From assembly GCF_041897535.1 (NCBI RefSeq), contig NZ_CP169217.1, positions 930,001 through 994,000 on the forward strand: a stretch of DNA of 64,000 bases. Direction: 5' to 3'. The translations under genes were made by a program, and so were the position numbers. Positions 38,352 through 47,175 of this stretch are shown piece after piece (the first letter of the stretch is position 1; the number at the start of each line of letters is the position of its first letter). Under the pieces are notes generated by a model that saw only the letters and a list, made by a program, of their open reading frames with translations, was not told the DNA's origin and did no database searches. The DNA comes from Methylomicrobium lacus_A (GTDB taxonomy: Bacteria > Pseudomonadota > Gammaproteobacteria > Methylococcales > Methylomonadaceae).

Positions 38352-39296
38352 TTAATTCTTGACCGCATAGAGGTTGATGTAGATGCCCAGCCCGAAGCAA
38401 TGCATCAAAGCGGCGAACGGAATCTGCAAATACTTGACGAAGGCGTTGGCCACGTCGGCGGGCTTGCCTTTGAGCCCCAGTCTTCGAGATAACGCATTGA
38501 AAGGTATCCGGGTAACCTGCTCCACCTTCACGACGGTGAAGCCATTGCGCTCCACCAAGGCCGTTAAGCCCTTCTCGGTAAAATAATTGACATGCTCCGG
38601 CACCCATAAACAGGCGTTATCCTTGGTGCCCAAGAGCTTGACCAAAAAGGAAGCGTAATTGGGTACCGCGCAGGCCAAAACGCCCCCCGACGACAACAAG
38701 CCGGACACCTTCTTTATCGCTTGATCCGGCTCGAGCAGATGTTCCAATACCTGCGACATCATCACGATGCCGAACGGCTCGCGAGGCTCGTAATTTTCGA
38801 ACATCACGGCAAGAGGCTCATCGCCGTTCAAGCCTTTGAACACCGCATTTTCGTATTTGCCCGGATTGATGCTGACCGTCCGATAGCCCACTTTCCTGAG
38901 CGCTTGCGTGTAAAAACCAAAGCCTGACCCGATATCCAGGGCCAGAGGGTTTACCGATCGATTAAACTGATCGGCTTTACGGGCCATGCGCTCGGCGTCC
39001 ACCGTGCAATTGGGAAACTCGACCTCTCTCGCCAATACGTCTTCCAGCGTGATCGGTTGAGTCAGAGCTTGCCCCGAATACTGATAGATGGCCTGCAACC
39101 ACTGACTATGCGGCGGCCGGTTTAAAAACCCGGTACCACAATTTTCGCAGCGATAAATATGAAACTCACTGTGGTTTGCGCTTTCGGTATAGTGGAAGTT
39201 TTTCTGACGCCAATAACGTATTTTCTCAGCCCCACAAGCCACACATTCGTGTAAAACTTCCCCATAGATTTCTGAAACGGCGGATGCATAAGTCAT
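38352..39296 (-). CDS. SAM methyltransferase with N-terminal zinc-binding motif
   Basis: This 314-residue protein opens with a zinc-ribbon-like pair (ECVACGAEKIRYW and IYRCENCGTGFLNRP, residues 17-58), as in sugar C-methyltransferase relatives. A class I methyltransferase domain follows, with motif I at LALDIGSGFGFYTQALRKV near residue 120 and IVMMSQVLEHLLEPDQAI near 180. The C-terminal part has VPEHVNYFTEKGLTALVERN, usual for this group. It probably methylates a sugar of the right-block polymer. It is the gene just after the flippase (67-base gap). Confidence 0.87.
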   Translation of the reverse strand: MTYASAVSEIYGEVLHECVACGAEKIRYWRQKNFHYTESANHSEFHIYRCENCGTGFLNRPPHSQWLQAIYQYSGQALTQPITLEDVLAREVEFPNCTVDAERMARKADQFNRSVNPLALDIGSGFGFYTQALRKVGYRTVSINPGKYENAVFKGLNGDEPLAVMFENYEPREPFGIVMMSQVLEHLLEPDQAIKKVSGLLSSGGVLACAVPNYASFLVKLLGTKDNACLWVPEHVNYFTEKGLTALVERNGFTVVKVEQVTRIPFNALSRRLGLKGKPADVANAFVKYLQIPFAALMHCFGLGIYINLYAVKN

Positions 39297-39363
39297 GGTA
39301 TTTCTCCCCGGATAAGCACTTAACTAAGAAGTGAGTATTAAATGTATCAATTGATCAATCCGC

Positions 39364-40692
39364 TCAGGCCGTAACCCTGCAGCCCGCGGTTTCTTCTTCG
39401 GCAAGTCCCGATGCCTCCTTGTTCTCGGAGCCGATATTTCGCCAGGGTCTCGCCAGCATGGCCAAAACCAGCGCCTCAACCCCGAAATAGATCGGATTCG
39501 CCATCGCGGCCCCGGCCAGACCGAAATTTTTCACCATCAGCGGAATGCTGATCGCGGCGGTCAGCGCTCCGCATATCCGCCCGCACAATAATAGGCGTGT
39601 GCATTTCTTCGCCAGCAGCGGTTGCGCCACTACAGTGCCCAAAGCATGCAGCGCACAACCAACCGCTATCGCCGGCATCAGTTCGACCGCCGAATGATAC
39701 GATTTTGCGAGCACCCAAGCGGCCACCCAGTCCTTCATGACAAGCAGCAGCGACACGCCGATAAGCCCTAAAGCGACAACACAGGCTATCCATGTCCAAA
39801 GGAGAGCAAAGCCTTCCTTCAACTGGTTTTGGGAGCAATGCTGAAAATAAACCGGCTGAAAGATACGCAGCAACACCATCGCGCTGCGGTTAAACGCCTC
39901 GTTGACCAGCGTATAAGTCGCCGCATATAAACCCACCTCCGCCGCGGTCAACATATAGCCAATCACATAACGATCGGCCAAGCCGTTCACCCAAAACAGC
40001 AATTCCATCGGAATCAAGGGCAAGGCATAGGCCCATACCTCAGATTTAACATGACGAGCAATGCGGGGGCGCGGGTTTTTATCGGCTTTCGACCACCAAG
40101 TCATCGACGAGACCCAGCTTGCCAGGATATAGCCCAGCAACACCCATTCCACCTTGGCGCCGCCCCACCCGACCAGCAGGATCGCCAACAGGGGGCGCAG
40201 GATGCTGTCGCAGGTCTGGCGCAGGCTTGCGCCGCGTTGTTTACGCTCGCCGATCAGCAACTGGATGCCCAATTCGCGCCGCACGGTGACAGCCAACAGT
40301 ATGCCTGCCAGCATGAACAGCCCCATATCGGCGTGAGTCAGATAGCTATATACGGCGCTTCCAATCATCAGCAGCACTATCGCCAGAGCCGTCGAGCGCG
40401 CAGCCAGGCTTGTCACTCCCTTATACAAAGCAGCACGTTCTCCAGGATTTTGGCACTCCGGCAACATTCTCATGCCGGCGCAAATGAACGGATAAGAAAA
40501 AACGGCAACGCCCAGCGCGACAAAACCGTTCAACAACGCGACTTGTCCGTAGACAGCCGGGGTGACCTGTTCGGTCAGAATTCTGGTCCCCGCCAACAAG
40601 GCCAAGGCTGAGGCCAATTGTCCGAACAACGCCCAAAACGCCTCGCCGAACAATCGCCTTTGTTTCAATCCACCGAACCGAACAGTTTTCAT
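39364..40692 (-). CDS. Polysaccharide flippase (Wzx type)
   Basis: This protein of about 442 residues has 11-12 predicted membrane helices and belongs to the MOP/Wzx superfamily. The frame is open to 40926, but the extra 78 residues are polar, overlap the polymerase gene and read as out-of-frame coding. The ATG at 40692 (MKTVRFGGLKQRRLFGEAFW), 15 bases past the polymerase stop, is the better start. Helices alternate with short basic loops. SEVWAYALPLIPMELLFWVN mid-protein matches the family's central helix. It should flip the undecaprenyl-linked repeat unit to the periplasm. It is the only flippase in the window. Confidence 0.87.
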   Translation of the reverse strand: MKTVRFGGLKQRRLFGEAFWALFGQLASALALLAGTRILTEQVTPAVYGQVALLNGFVALGVAVFSYPFICAGMRMLPECQNPGERAALYKGVTSLAARSTALAIVLLMIGSAVYSYLTHADMGLFMLAGILLAVTVRRELGIQLLIGERKQRGASLRQTCDSILRPLLAILLVGWGGAKVEWVLLGYILASWVSSMTWWSKADKNPRPRIARHVKSEVWAYALPLIPMELLFWVNGLADRYVIGYMLTAAEVGLYAATYTLVNEAFNRSAMVLLRIFQPVYFQHCSQNQLKEGFALLWTWIACVVALGLIGVSLLLVMKDWVAAWVLAKSYHSAVELMPAIAVGCALHALGTVVAQPLLAKKCTRLLLCGRICGALTAAISIPLMVKNFGLAGAAMANPIYFGVEALVLAMLARPWRNIGSENKEASGLAEEETAGCRVTA

Positions 40693-40706
40693 TTGAAGGC
40701 CCCAGT

Positions 40707-41957
40707 TCAGGATGGACGTTGGTGATAAGGGCCCGAAGCGATCGGACTGGCCGTTGCCGCAACGGGAGCGGAATTGGAACCCGTTCCCAACACCAGGCCT
40801 AACAGAAACATTAACATCGCATTTTGCGGAAAATATTCCCACATATTGAAGGTCAGCCCGGCGACGAAGATGAACATCACCACCAAGCCCCTCTTCGGGT
40901 GGACGGACATCCGTGTGGCTGCCCATAAAAAGCCAAGATACGCCAGCAAACCGATCAGGCCATAACCGTTCAACAGAAATAAATACAGGCTGTCGGAATC
41001 GAACTGGCCCGGAAAATGTTCCGCACCGAACAGAATATTGATGGTATTGGAACTGAGCCCCAAGCCCCAGCCGAACAGCAGATCCATCGGATCATGGATG
41101 GAGCTCGCAAACACCCGCTGCCACAGATCTATCCGGCCGTCTTCGGTCGGATTGGCATCGTCACGGCCGCTGAGCAAGGGGCTGGAAGCCAGGAGCAGCG
41201 CACCCACGGCAAGTATCGGCGCCGGCATCACCAAGGCCCAGCGATCGCGCGACCGCAGCAGCGCATAAACCTGGAAAAACACCACCAGCAAGGAACTGAT
41301 GAACGCGGTGCGCGAACCGCTCAGCAAGGCCAAAAATACACTCACGGCCACCCAGTTGCGCATACCCGGAACCAGCGCAAACAAGAGTGCGCAAGTCGCC
41401 ATGGTCGCGCCGAACAGGTTGGGACTCACAAAGGTGCCGAAAGGACGGCCACCGCCCAAAAATGACACCCCGAACAAAGGCGGCGCCCACAACGCCTGAG
41501 CTATCGCCAAAACCGCCTGCAGCGCGATGTAATAGCGCAAATACTGCGCGAACTTATAGATGACATAACTGCCCTCCCCCAAACGGCTGACCACGAAGCC
41601 GATCAGGGCCAAAGGCAGGTATTCGAAAACCCGCAGGCCTGCCATCGGCACGACCAAGGGCAAGTCCAGATACAAGGCATAGCCCACTTCAAAAAGGACA
41701 TAAGTCGCGACCGCGCTCAAGAATGCCAATACCGAGCTGGTCATCGCGCCGCGCCGCAAGCGGGGTTCAAAAAACGCATAGGCGACCAGCACCACCAGCA
41801 TCAGCTCGCGAAGGATGCGTAAACCGAAATCCTGTTCGCCATAGACTTCCTTCACCCCCGACCAGGCCGACTCGACCTGGGGCAAGGACGCGACCGTCGA
41901 GGCGCTGACCAGCGCAATCAGCAGAACCGGCAAATCCTTTTCGAAGCGTAGCAGCAT
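40707..41957 (-). CDS. O-antigen polymerase/ligase-like protein (Wzy type)
   Basis: This 416-residue protein has about 11 hydrophobic helices. A periplasmic loop near residues 265-320 (RIDLWQRVFASSIHDPMDLL, then GAEHFPGQFDSDSLYLFLL) fits the Wzy_C/O-antigen ligase pattern, with the loop Arg and His that these enzymes need. The start lies four bases past the Wzc gene stop. It should polymerise repeat units of the right block. The window has two such proteins, one per block. Confidence 0.85.
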   Translation of the reverse strand: MLLRFEKDLPVLLIALVSASTVASLPQVESAWSGVKEVYGEQDFGLRILRELMLVVLVAYAFFEPRLRRGAMTSSVLAFLSAVATYVLFEVGYALYLDLPLVVPMAGLRVFEYLPLALIGFVVSRLGEGSYVIYKFAQYLRYYIALQAVLAIAQALWAPPLFGVSFLGGGRPFGTFVSPNLFGATMATCALLFALVPGMRNWVAVSVFLALLSGSRTAFISSLLVVFFQVYALLRSRDRWALVMPAPILAVGALLLASSPLLSGRDDANPTEDGRIDLWQRVFASSIHDPMDLLFGWGLGLSSNTINILFGAEHFPGQFDSDSLYLFLLNGYGLIGLLAYLGFLWAATRMSVHPKRGLVVMFIFVAGLTFNMWEYFPQNAMLMFLLGLVLGTGSNSAPVAATASPIASGPYHQRPS

Positions 41958-41960
41958 CGC

Positions 41961-44387
41961 TTAGACCTGCATCTTGTTGTCGTCTATGTCGTCGATGAAT
42001 GCATCGACAGACAGATAGTCACGCTCACGCTGCTGGCGCTTAGTGAACAAGCCGCCCAGTGCGTCATACCCGGCCTTCAATACCGACTCGTTCTTGGGCT
42101 CCAGATCGCTACTCTGGTAGGCGTAGCCGTAATAAGGATAATAAGAAGAGCCTTCTTTCATGTCGTTGATGATGAAGCCGTTCGGTTTCACGCCGACCTG
42201 TTGGAAGCGGCGGAAACTGACTTCCAGCTCATGCGCGGTATAACGGCCTTCCTTGACCACCAGGAAGGTGGCGTCGGCTTGCTTGCCGAGGATCGCCGCA
42301 TCGGTGGCGCCCAAAATCGGCGGCGAATCGATCACGATATGGTTGTAAAAATCCTTCAATTGCTCCAGGGTTTCGGCCAACTCGCCGAGCACCAGCAATT
42401 CCGCAGGATTCAGCACCGTGCTGCCCCGGGGGATCAGATCGATCCCGACCTCGGGCAGACTGACGATCACCTCGCCGAGCGTCGCCGTGCCGACCAACAG
42501 ATCGGACAGACCCGGCTGTTTGTCGATCGAAAAGGTTTCATGCAGACGGCCGTTGCGCATATCGGCATCGATCACCAAGACCCGCTTCTTGATGCTGGCC
42601 AGCAATGCCGACAAATTGGTGCTGACAAACGATTTGCCCATGCCGGGCGCCGGGCTGCTGATCATGATCACTTTGCTGACATTGCTCGCCATCGTCGCTT
42701 CCAAGGTGGTACGCAGGCTGCGCAGCGATTCGACCGATATATCCAAGGGGTCCTGGCTGACCAGGATGCCGGGCTGGCGCTCCTTGCCCGGGCCAAGCAA
42801 ACGCCCCAATTTGCGCTGTTTCTTGCTGTGCGGGATGGCGGCATAAAGCGGCAATCCCACCTGATATTCGAGCAAGGCCGGATAATTGTCGTGGCGCTGC
42901 AAGGAGTGCCTGAAGAACACCAAAGCCGAACCCGCGCTCAAGCCGAGCAGGCTCGCGATCGCCAACAACAGGCTGGGTTTTGGCCAATACGGCTTCTCCG
43001 GAGTCACCGCAAAATCGACGATGCGGGAATTACCCAGCGATCCGGCCGCGGCAATGCGCTGTTCCTGGGCACTGTTCAGCAGCGAGGTGTAAAGCTCGGT
43101 ATTGACCTGCACATCGCGCGACAGGCTCACCACGCTCTGCTGTGTGCGCGGCAGATCCTTGATCCGCTTGTTCAAAGCCGCCAGCTTGCCATTGACGTGT
43201 TTGATTTGCGAGTTGGTCGCGACCATGTCCGGATGGGCGGACTCCAGGCGCTGGCTTTGCTCGTCGTACTTCTGTTTGAGCTGAATGCCCAGGGTCTCCA
43301 TTTCCGCAGCCTGCTTCAGCAATATTTCGGCCTCGGCGGAGATGTCGACCGCGCCATGCTTTTGCCGATAAGCGCTTAAGCCTTGCTCCGCTTTTTCCAG
43401 GCGTTCCTTGACGATCGGCAGCTGGCTTTCCAGGAAGGCCAGTTTTTGCCCGGCTTCTGCAGACTCCCAGTTGACCGTCGCATTCACATAAATGGTGGCG
43501 ATGTCGTTGACCGATTTAGCGAGTTGCTCCGGATCGCGGCCTTTCAGCTCAACTTTAAGAATATCCGTGTCCTTCGAAACCTCTTGGACCGAAAACGCCT
43601 TCTGCAAGGTTTCGATGGCAGCCAACGAGGTATTTCGCTTCAATTCGAAATGCGTGCCGGGACGCGCTTCGAGCTCGGTCAGCTTAACGGTCACGGGCTC
43701 ACTCTCGCCGATGTCGGCGCTGAGGGATTGGCCTATCGATCCCTCGGCCAGCAGCTGACCCTTTGGCCCCAGCAGGCGGAACCGGCCTCCCTCCAAAGCG
43801 ATTAGCGTAAATTCTTTGCCCAGATAACGGTCAGGCACGGTGAAGGTGGCGACCTTCAGCTTTTCGCCGCCCCAGGCCCAGCTGCCAAACCCCCACCAGG
43901 CCCCAGCGATGCCGTCATGGGCATCATGTTTACGGGCCAGCGTTTCGCCGATGATAGGAAAATACTGCGGCGAAGCTTCCACCGTCAGGTTCAGGTTTTC
44001 CACCACTTTGCCCAGCACCGACCGCGAACGCAGGATTTCGACTTCGCGCTGAGCCCTGGGGTTTTCGGCTTCGGACGGTGACTTGTTCGCATCGCTGCGC
44101 AGGTTAGCCGCAAGCAGCGCCTTGTTCTTGTCGATCCTGAGCAGCGCGTCCGCCTTGTAGGTGCGCGGCGCCAGCACCAAATAGACTGCCGTCACCAGCA
44201 ATACGGACACTAAAGCCAACAGAATGGTCTTTCTGCCTTCGATCAGCAGGTCGACATAGTCTCGGATACTGACGCCGTGCTCCTCGATCCGGGACGGACG
44301 CAGAGGCGGTAACAATGTGGCTTCGTTCTGTGAATACATTTCGATATCCTGATTGCGTGTAGGGAAACTCTCTACTTCGAATGCCAT
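41961..44387 (-). CDS. wzc: Wzc-type tyrosine autokinase / polysaccharide co-polymerase
   Basis: This 808-residue inner-membrane protein has a Wzz domain with a first helix (ILLALVSVLLVTAVYLVLAP, residues 55-75), a long periplasmic coiled-coil region with the GNVR-type motif, and a second helix near 475 (PSLLLAIASLLGLSAGSALV). A cytoplasmic BY-kinase domain follows. Walker A is SSPAPGMGKSFVSTNLSALL, A' is RVLVIDADMRNGRLHETF, and B is HIVIDSPPILGATDAA. The C-terminus has a tyrosine cluster (SSYYPYYGYAYQSSDLE) followed by a 45-residue tail. It controls polymer length and export together with Wza. It shares one base with the Wza gene stop. Confidence 0.95.
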   Translation of the reverse strand: MAFEVESFPTRNQDIEMYSQNEATLLPPLRPSRIEEHGVSIRDYVDLLIEGRKTILLALVSVLLVTAVYLVLAPRTYKADALLRIDKNKALLAANLRSDANKSPSEAENPRAQREVEILRSRSVLGKVVENLNLTVEASPQYFPIIGETLARKHDAHDGIAGAWWGFGSWAWGGEKLKVATFTVPDRYLGKEFTLIALEGGRFRLLGPKGQLLAEGSIGQSLSADIGESEPVTVKLTELEARPGTHFELKRNTSLAAIETLQKAFSVQEVSKDTDILKVELKGRDPEQLAKSVNDIATIYVNATVNWESAEAGQKLAFLESQLPIVKERLEKAEQGLSAYRQKHGAVDISAEAEILLKQAAEMETLGIQLKQKYDEQSQRLESAHPDMVATNSQIKHVNGKLAALNKRIKDLPRTQQSVVSLSRDVQVNTELYTSLLNSAQEQRIAAAGSLGNSRIVDFAVTPEKPYWPKPSLLLAIASLLGLSAGSALVFFRHSLQRHDNYPALLEYQVGLPLYAAIPHSKKQRKLGRLLGPGKERQPGILVSQDPLDISVESLRSLRTTLEATMASNVSKVIMISSPAPGMGKSFVSTNLSALLASIKKRVLVIDADMRNGRLHETFSIDKQPGLSDLLVGTATLGEVIVSLPEVGIDLIPRGSTVLNPAELLVLGELAETLEQLKDFYNHIVIDSPPILGATDAAILGKQADATFLVVKEGRYTAHELEVSFRRFQQVGVKPNGFIINDMKEGSSYYPYYGYAYQSSDLEPKNESVLKAGYDALGGLFTKRQQRERDYLSVDAFIDDIDDNKMQV

Positions 44388-45490
44388 TACATCCCCATGA
44401 AGGCGGCGCGCGACATCACCGAAGTGAAAGATGACGGCAGGATCTGATTAAGCACGCGCGACCATTGGGTGACGCCCGCGGTGCCAACGAACACGGTATC
44501 GTGCGCTTGCAGGGGAAACTGGTCCGCGAGAATCAGGGCATCCGGCGACTCCGCATCCAGCTGGAAAATCTCCGGCTTCATCTCGCCCGGCCGGATCACA
44601 TAAATCTCTCCCGGACGTGAAGAATTGAAGTCGAGCCCGTACGCTTCCGCGAGCGCCTGCGAGAGCGTCATCCGCTGACCATTACCGATTTGCAGGGCCT
44701 GCTGTTTATTGACTTCGCCCATCATGAACACTTTATTGTCCCGGCGGTCGGGAATATTCAATACGTCGCCGTCCTTGAGCAGCAAGTTTTGGTCGGTGCC
44801 GCCTTTTTCGTACAGCTTCATCACATCGATCTTGTAAAGCTTGCCGTCGCGGGCCAGCGTGACGTTCGTCGTATCGGCTTCCTCGTTCACGCCGCCGGCG
44901 CGGCTGATCGCTTCCGCAATGGTCAAGGGCGTCTCATTCATGGACAGGACGCCCGGATGCTCGACCTGGCCGACGACGGCCGCCCGATGACTCTGGAATG
45001 ACAGTACCCGGACATCGACCTTGACGTTCTTGAAATATTTGGAAAGCCCTTCGGTCAATAACTCCCGTGCCTCGGCAACGGTTTTCCCGCCTACCGGAAC
45101 ATTGCCCACGTAGGGGTAATAAAGCGTGCCGTCATCCTGCACCGTTTTACCCGCCAACTCGGGGTCGATTTTCTCGCTGCCCGGGTCGTTCAGTTCCGGG
45201 TGCTCCCATACCGTGATTTGCAGCCTGTCGTGTGGGCCGATCTTATAGGCGGTGGTGGGGGCATTATCGGTCGGGAGAGTGTTGATCCCCTGCTGTTTCG
45301 CATTTGCCCGCTCGATAATCAGATCGGCGGTGATCGGGATGATCTTCGCTTTTTCCTTAACTAACTTGCCATCCTTCATCGTGGGAACCTCGATATGCGA
45401 CAAGGGGCTGTTGGTCTCCATCTCCATGCCCGGCGTCAAGGAGCACGCCGGCAGCAGCAAGACCGGTATCAGGACAATTGATCTATACAT
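44387..45490 (-). CDS. wza: Wza-type outer-membrane polysaccharide export lipoprotein
   Basis: This protein of about 367 residues starts at the ATG at 45490, with AAGGA ten bases upstream. An ATG at 45514 is also open but overlaps the priming transferase and lacks a site. The signal peptide ends in a lipobox (VLLLPACSLTPG), so the Cys is lipidated. A poly-export domain follows (YKIGPHDRLQITVWEHPELN, near residue 85), then SLBB repeats (VDVRVLSFQSHRAAVVGQVE and KVFMMGEVNKQQALQIGNG). The amphipathic C-terminal end forms the outer-membrane ring in Wza. It is the only export lipoprotein in the window, so both blocks may depend on it. Confidence 0.95.
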   Translation of the reverse strand: MYRSIVLIPVLLLPACSLTPGMEMETNSPLSHIEVPTMKDGKLVKEKAKIIPITADLIIERANAKQQGINTLPTDNAPTTAYKIGPHDRLQITVWEHPELNDPGSEKIDPELAGKTVQDDGTLYYPYVGNVPVGGKTVAEARELLTEGLSKYFKNVKVDVRVLSFQSHRAAVVGQVEHPGVLSMNETPLTIAEAISRAGGVNEEADTTNVTLARDGKLYKIDVMKLYEKGGTDQNLLLKDGDVLNIPDRRDNKVFMMGEVNKQQALQIGNGQRMTLSQALAEAYGLDFNSSRPGEIYVIRPGEMKPEIFQLDAESPDALILADQFPLQAHDTVFVGTAGVTQWSRVLNQILPSSFTSVMSRAAFMGM

Positions 45491-45503
45491 GGCAAAGAGT
45501 TCC

Positions 45504-46925
45504 TTAGTAAGCATTTTTATTGATAAATCCGGTCAGCACGGTGCGCAGTGCAATTTCCAGGTCGAACCAGACCGACCAGTGCTGGATGTAATACAGATCG
45601 TGTTCGATGCGCCGGTTCAGGTCGGTGTCTCCGCGCCAGCCGTTCACTTGCGCCCAGCCGGTGATGCCGGCCTTGACCATGTGCTTTTTCATGTAATTCG
45701 GCACCTGGTCCTTGAAGACTTCGACGAAATCCGGACGCTCCGGACGCGGGCCCACCAGAGACATATCGCCCGTCAGCACATTGATCAACTGCGGCAACTC
45801 GTCCAGGCTGGTTTTACGCAGGAAACCGCCAAACCGGGTCGCCCGGTTCTCGCCAGGCTTTGCCCACACCGCGCCGGTCTTGGCTTCGGCGTCGACCGGC
45901 ATCGAGCGGAACTTCAACATCGTGAACTTGCGGTTGTTCCAGCCCACCCTGACTTGCTTATAAAACACTGGTCCCGGCGAGCTCAGCTTCACGCCGATCG
46001 CAATCACTAACAATAAGGGGCTGATCAGCAGCAACAGGATGAAGGCCAGCAATCTGTCCTCAATCTCCTTGACATAGCGGTTGACGCCATGCAGAGGCGA
46101 AACCGAGACATCCAGCGTCGGAATGCCTGCAACCGTGTTCAGGCTGAGGAACTTGCTTTGCTTGAAGGCGAAACAGTCGATCACCAGACGGATACTGACC
46201 GGCAAATGCCGCAGTTCATGCTGGACGCGTTCGGCCAGCGCTTCGCCGGGGAACGCAACCCAGACTTCGTCGATCACTTCCTTGCTGACGATGTCCGCCA
46301 GGTCTTCCACTTTGCCAAGATGCGGCAACGAAAAATCACCCTCATTGATCGGGCCCGCCGCCTGGTCGTCGACATAACCGATAACCTGCAAGCCCGCCCA
46401 GGAGGAATGACTCAACTGGCGGCCGACCGCGATCGCCATCCTGTTCAACCCGACCATGATGATGCGGCCCTGCGACCAACCGTGAGCGCGCATCCATTTC
46501 AGCACCTGGGAAAGCACGCCCCGGGCGGTTAAGACGGATACCAATCCCAGCACCCACCAGGTGGCGATCCAGCGATAACTGGAGCCGAACCAGAACTGCA
46601 GACGCACTAGAGCGACGATCGAAATCACCAAGCCGATGGCGGATACCCAAGCCCGGATGATGCGCGGGATTTCTCCCCGCATCGCATCATTGCGCCACGG
46701 CCGGTAAACCTGGCCGATCTCGAAGAAGATGATGGCCGCCAACACGCCCAGCGCGATCACGATCCGATAGTCCTGATCGATGACGAACTCTCTCAGCCAA
46801 AGATAATGAGAAACCCAGGCGGCGCCAATTAACATGGCGATGTCGATGAACCGCAGCAACAGGATCACCGTGTGTCCATATTGCTTGAAGAGTCCGTTGA
46901 AGATGTTGCCTAAACCGAGCGGCAT
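45504..46925 (-). CDS. wcaJ: Undecaprenyl-phosphate glucose phosphotransferase (WcaJ type)
   Basis: About 473 residues run from the ATG at 46925, which has a GGGGAG ribosome-binding site. The frame is open to 46997, but those residues read as non-coding. Four membrane helices lead into a CoA-binding-like domain (GRIIMVGLNRMAIAVGRQL, near residue 150). The catalytic part follows with a membrane hairpin (LAFILLLLISPLLLVIAIGV), SPGPVFYKQVRVGWNNRKF, RKTSLDELPQLINVLTGDMS, LVGPRPERPDFVEVFKD and ITGWAQVNGWRGDTDLNRR. It loads glucose or galactose 1-phosphate on the lipid carrier. First gene of the right operon; its promoter should lie in 46926-47175, shared with the divergent L,D-transpeptidase. Confidence 0.93.
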   Translation of the reverse strand: MPLGLGNIFNGLFKQYGHTVILLLRFIDIAMLIGAAWVSHYLWLREFVIDQDYRIVIALGVLAAIIFFEIGQVYRPWRNDAMRGEIPRIIRAWVSAIGLVISIVALVRLQFWFGSSYRWIATWWVLGLVSVLTARGVLSQVLKWMRAHGWSQGRIIMVGLNRMAIAVGRQLSHSSWAGLQVIGYVDDQAAGPINEGDFSLPHLGKVEDLADIVSKEVIDEVWVAFPGEALAERVQHELRHLPVSIRLVIDCFAFKQSKFLSLNTVAGIPTLDVSVSPLHGVNRYVKEIEDRLLAFILLLLISPLLLVIAIGVKLSSPGPVFYKQVRVGWNNRKFTMLKFRSMPVDAEAKTGAVWAKPGENRATRFGGFLRKTSLDELPQLINVLTGDMSLVGPRPERPDFVEVFKDQVPNYMKKHMVKAGITGWAQVNGWRGDTDLNRRIEHDLYYIQHWSVWFDLEIALRTVLTGFINKNAY

Positions 46926-47175
46926 ATTCGCTACTCCCCTATTCTGTCTGTGTTCAATGAAGTGAATCCCAAAGCCATCGCGACCTGCATTACGCACAAG
47001 TCACTCAGTTGGCATTAAGAATACAGAGACAACATGAGGAGAAACCGCAAGGTTTGATTAAGATTTGATGAGGATCAAGTTATTTATTGGGAATTTTATC
47101 CCCTTCGATTCGGTCTTCTGCCTACAACCGGCCGATTCTAGTGTCCAATCTCTTTCCGCCATTACTCTTGTGCCC

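Noticed and set aside
40693..40926. N-terminal extension of the flippase frame
   Set aside because: The extra 78 residues are polar, lie wholly over the polymerase gene and look like an out-of-frame reading. The ATG at 40692 fits the neighbours.
46926..46997. N-terminal extension of the WcaJ-type gene
   Set aside because: The ATG at 46925 has a GGGGAG site, and the extension has no such site or family similarity.
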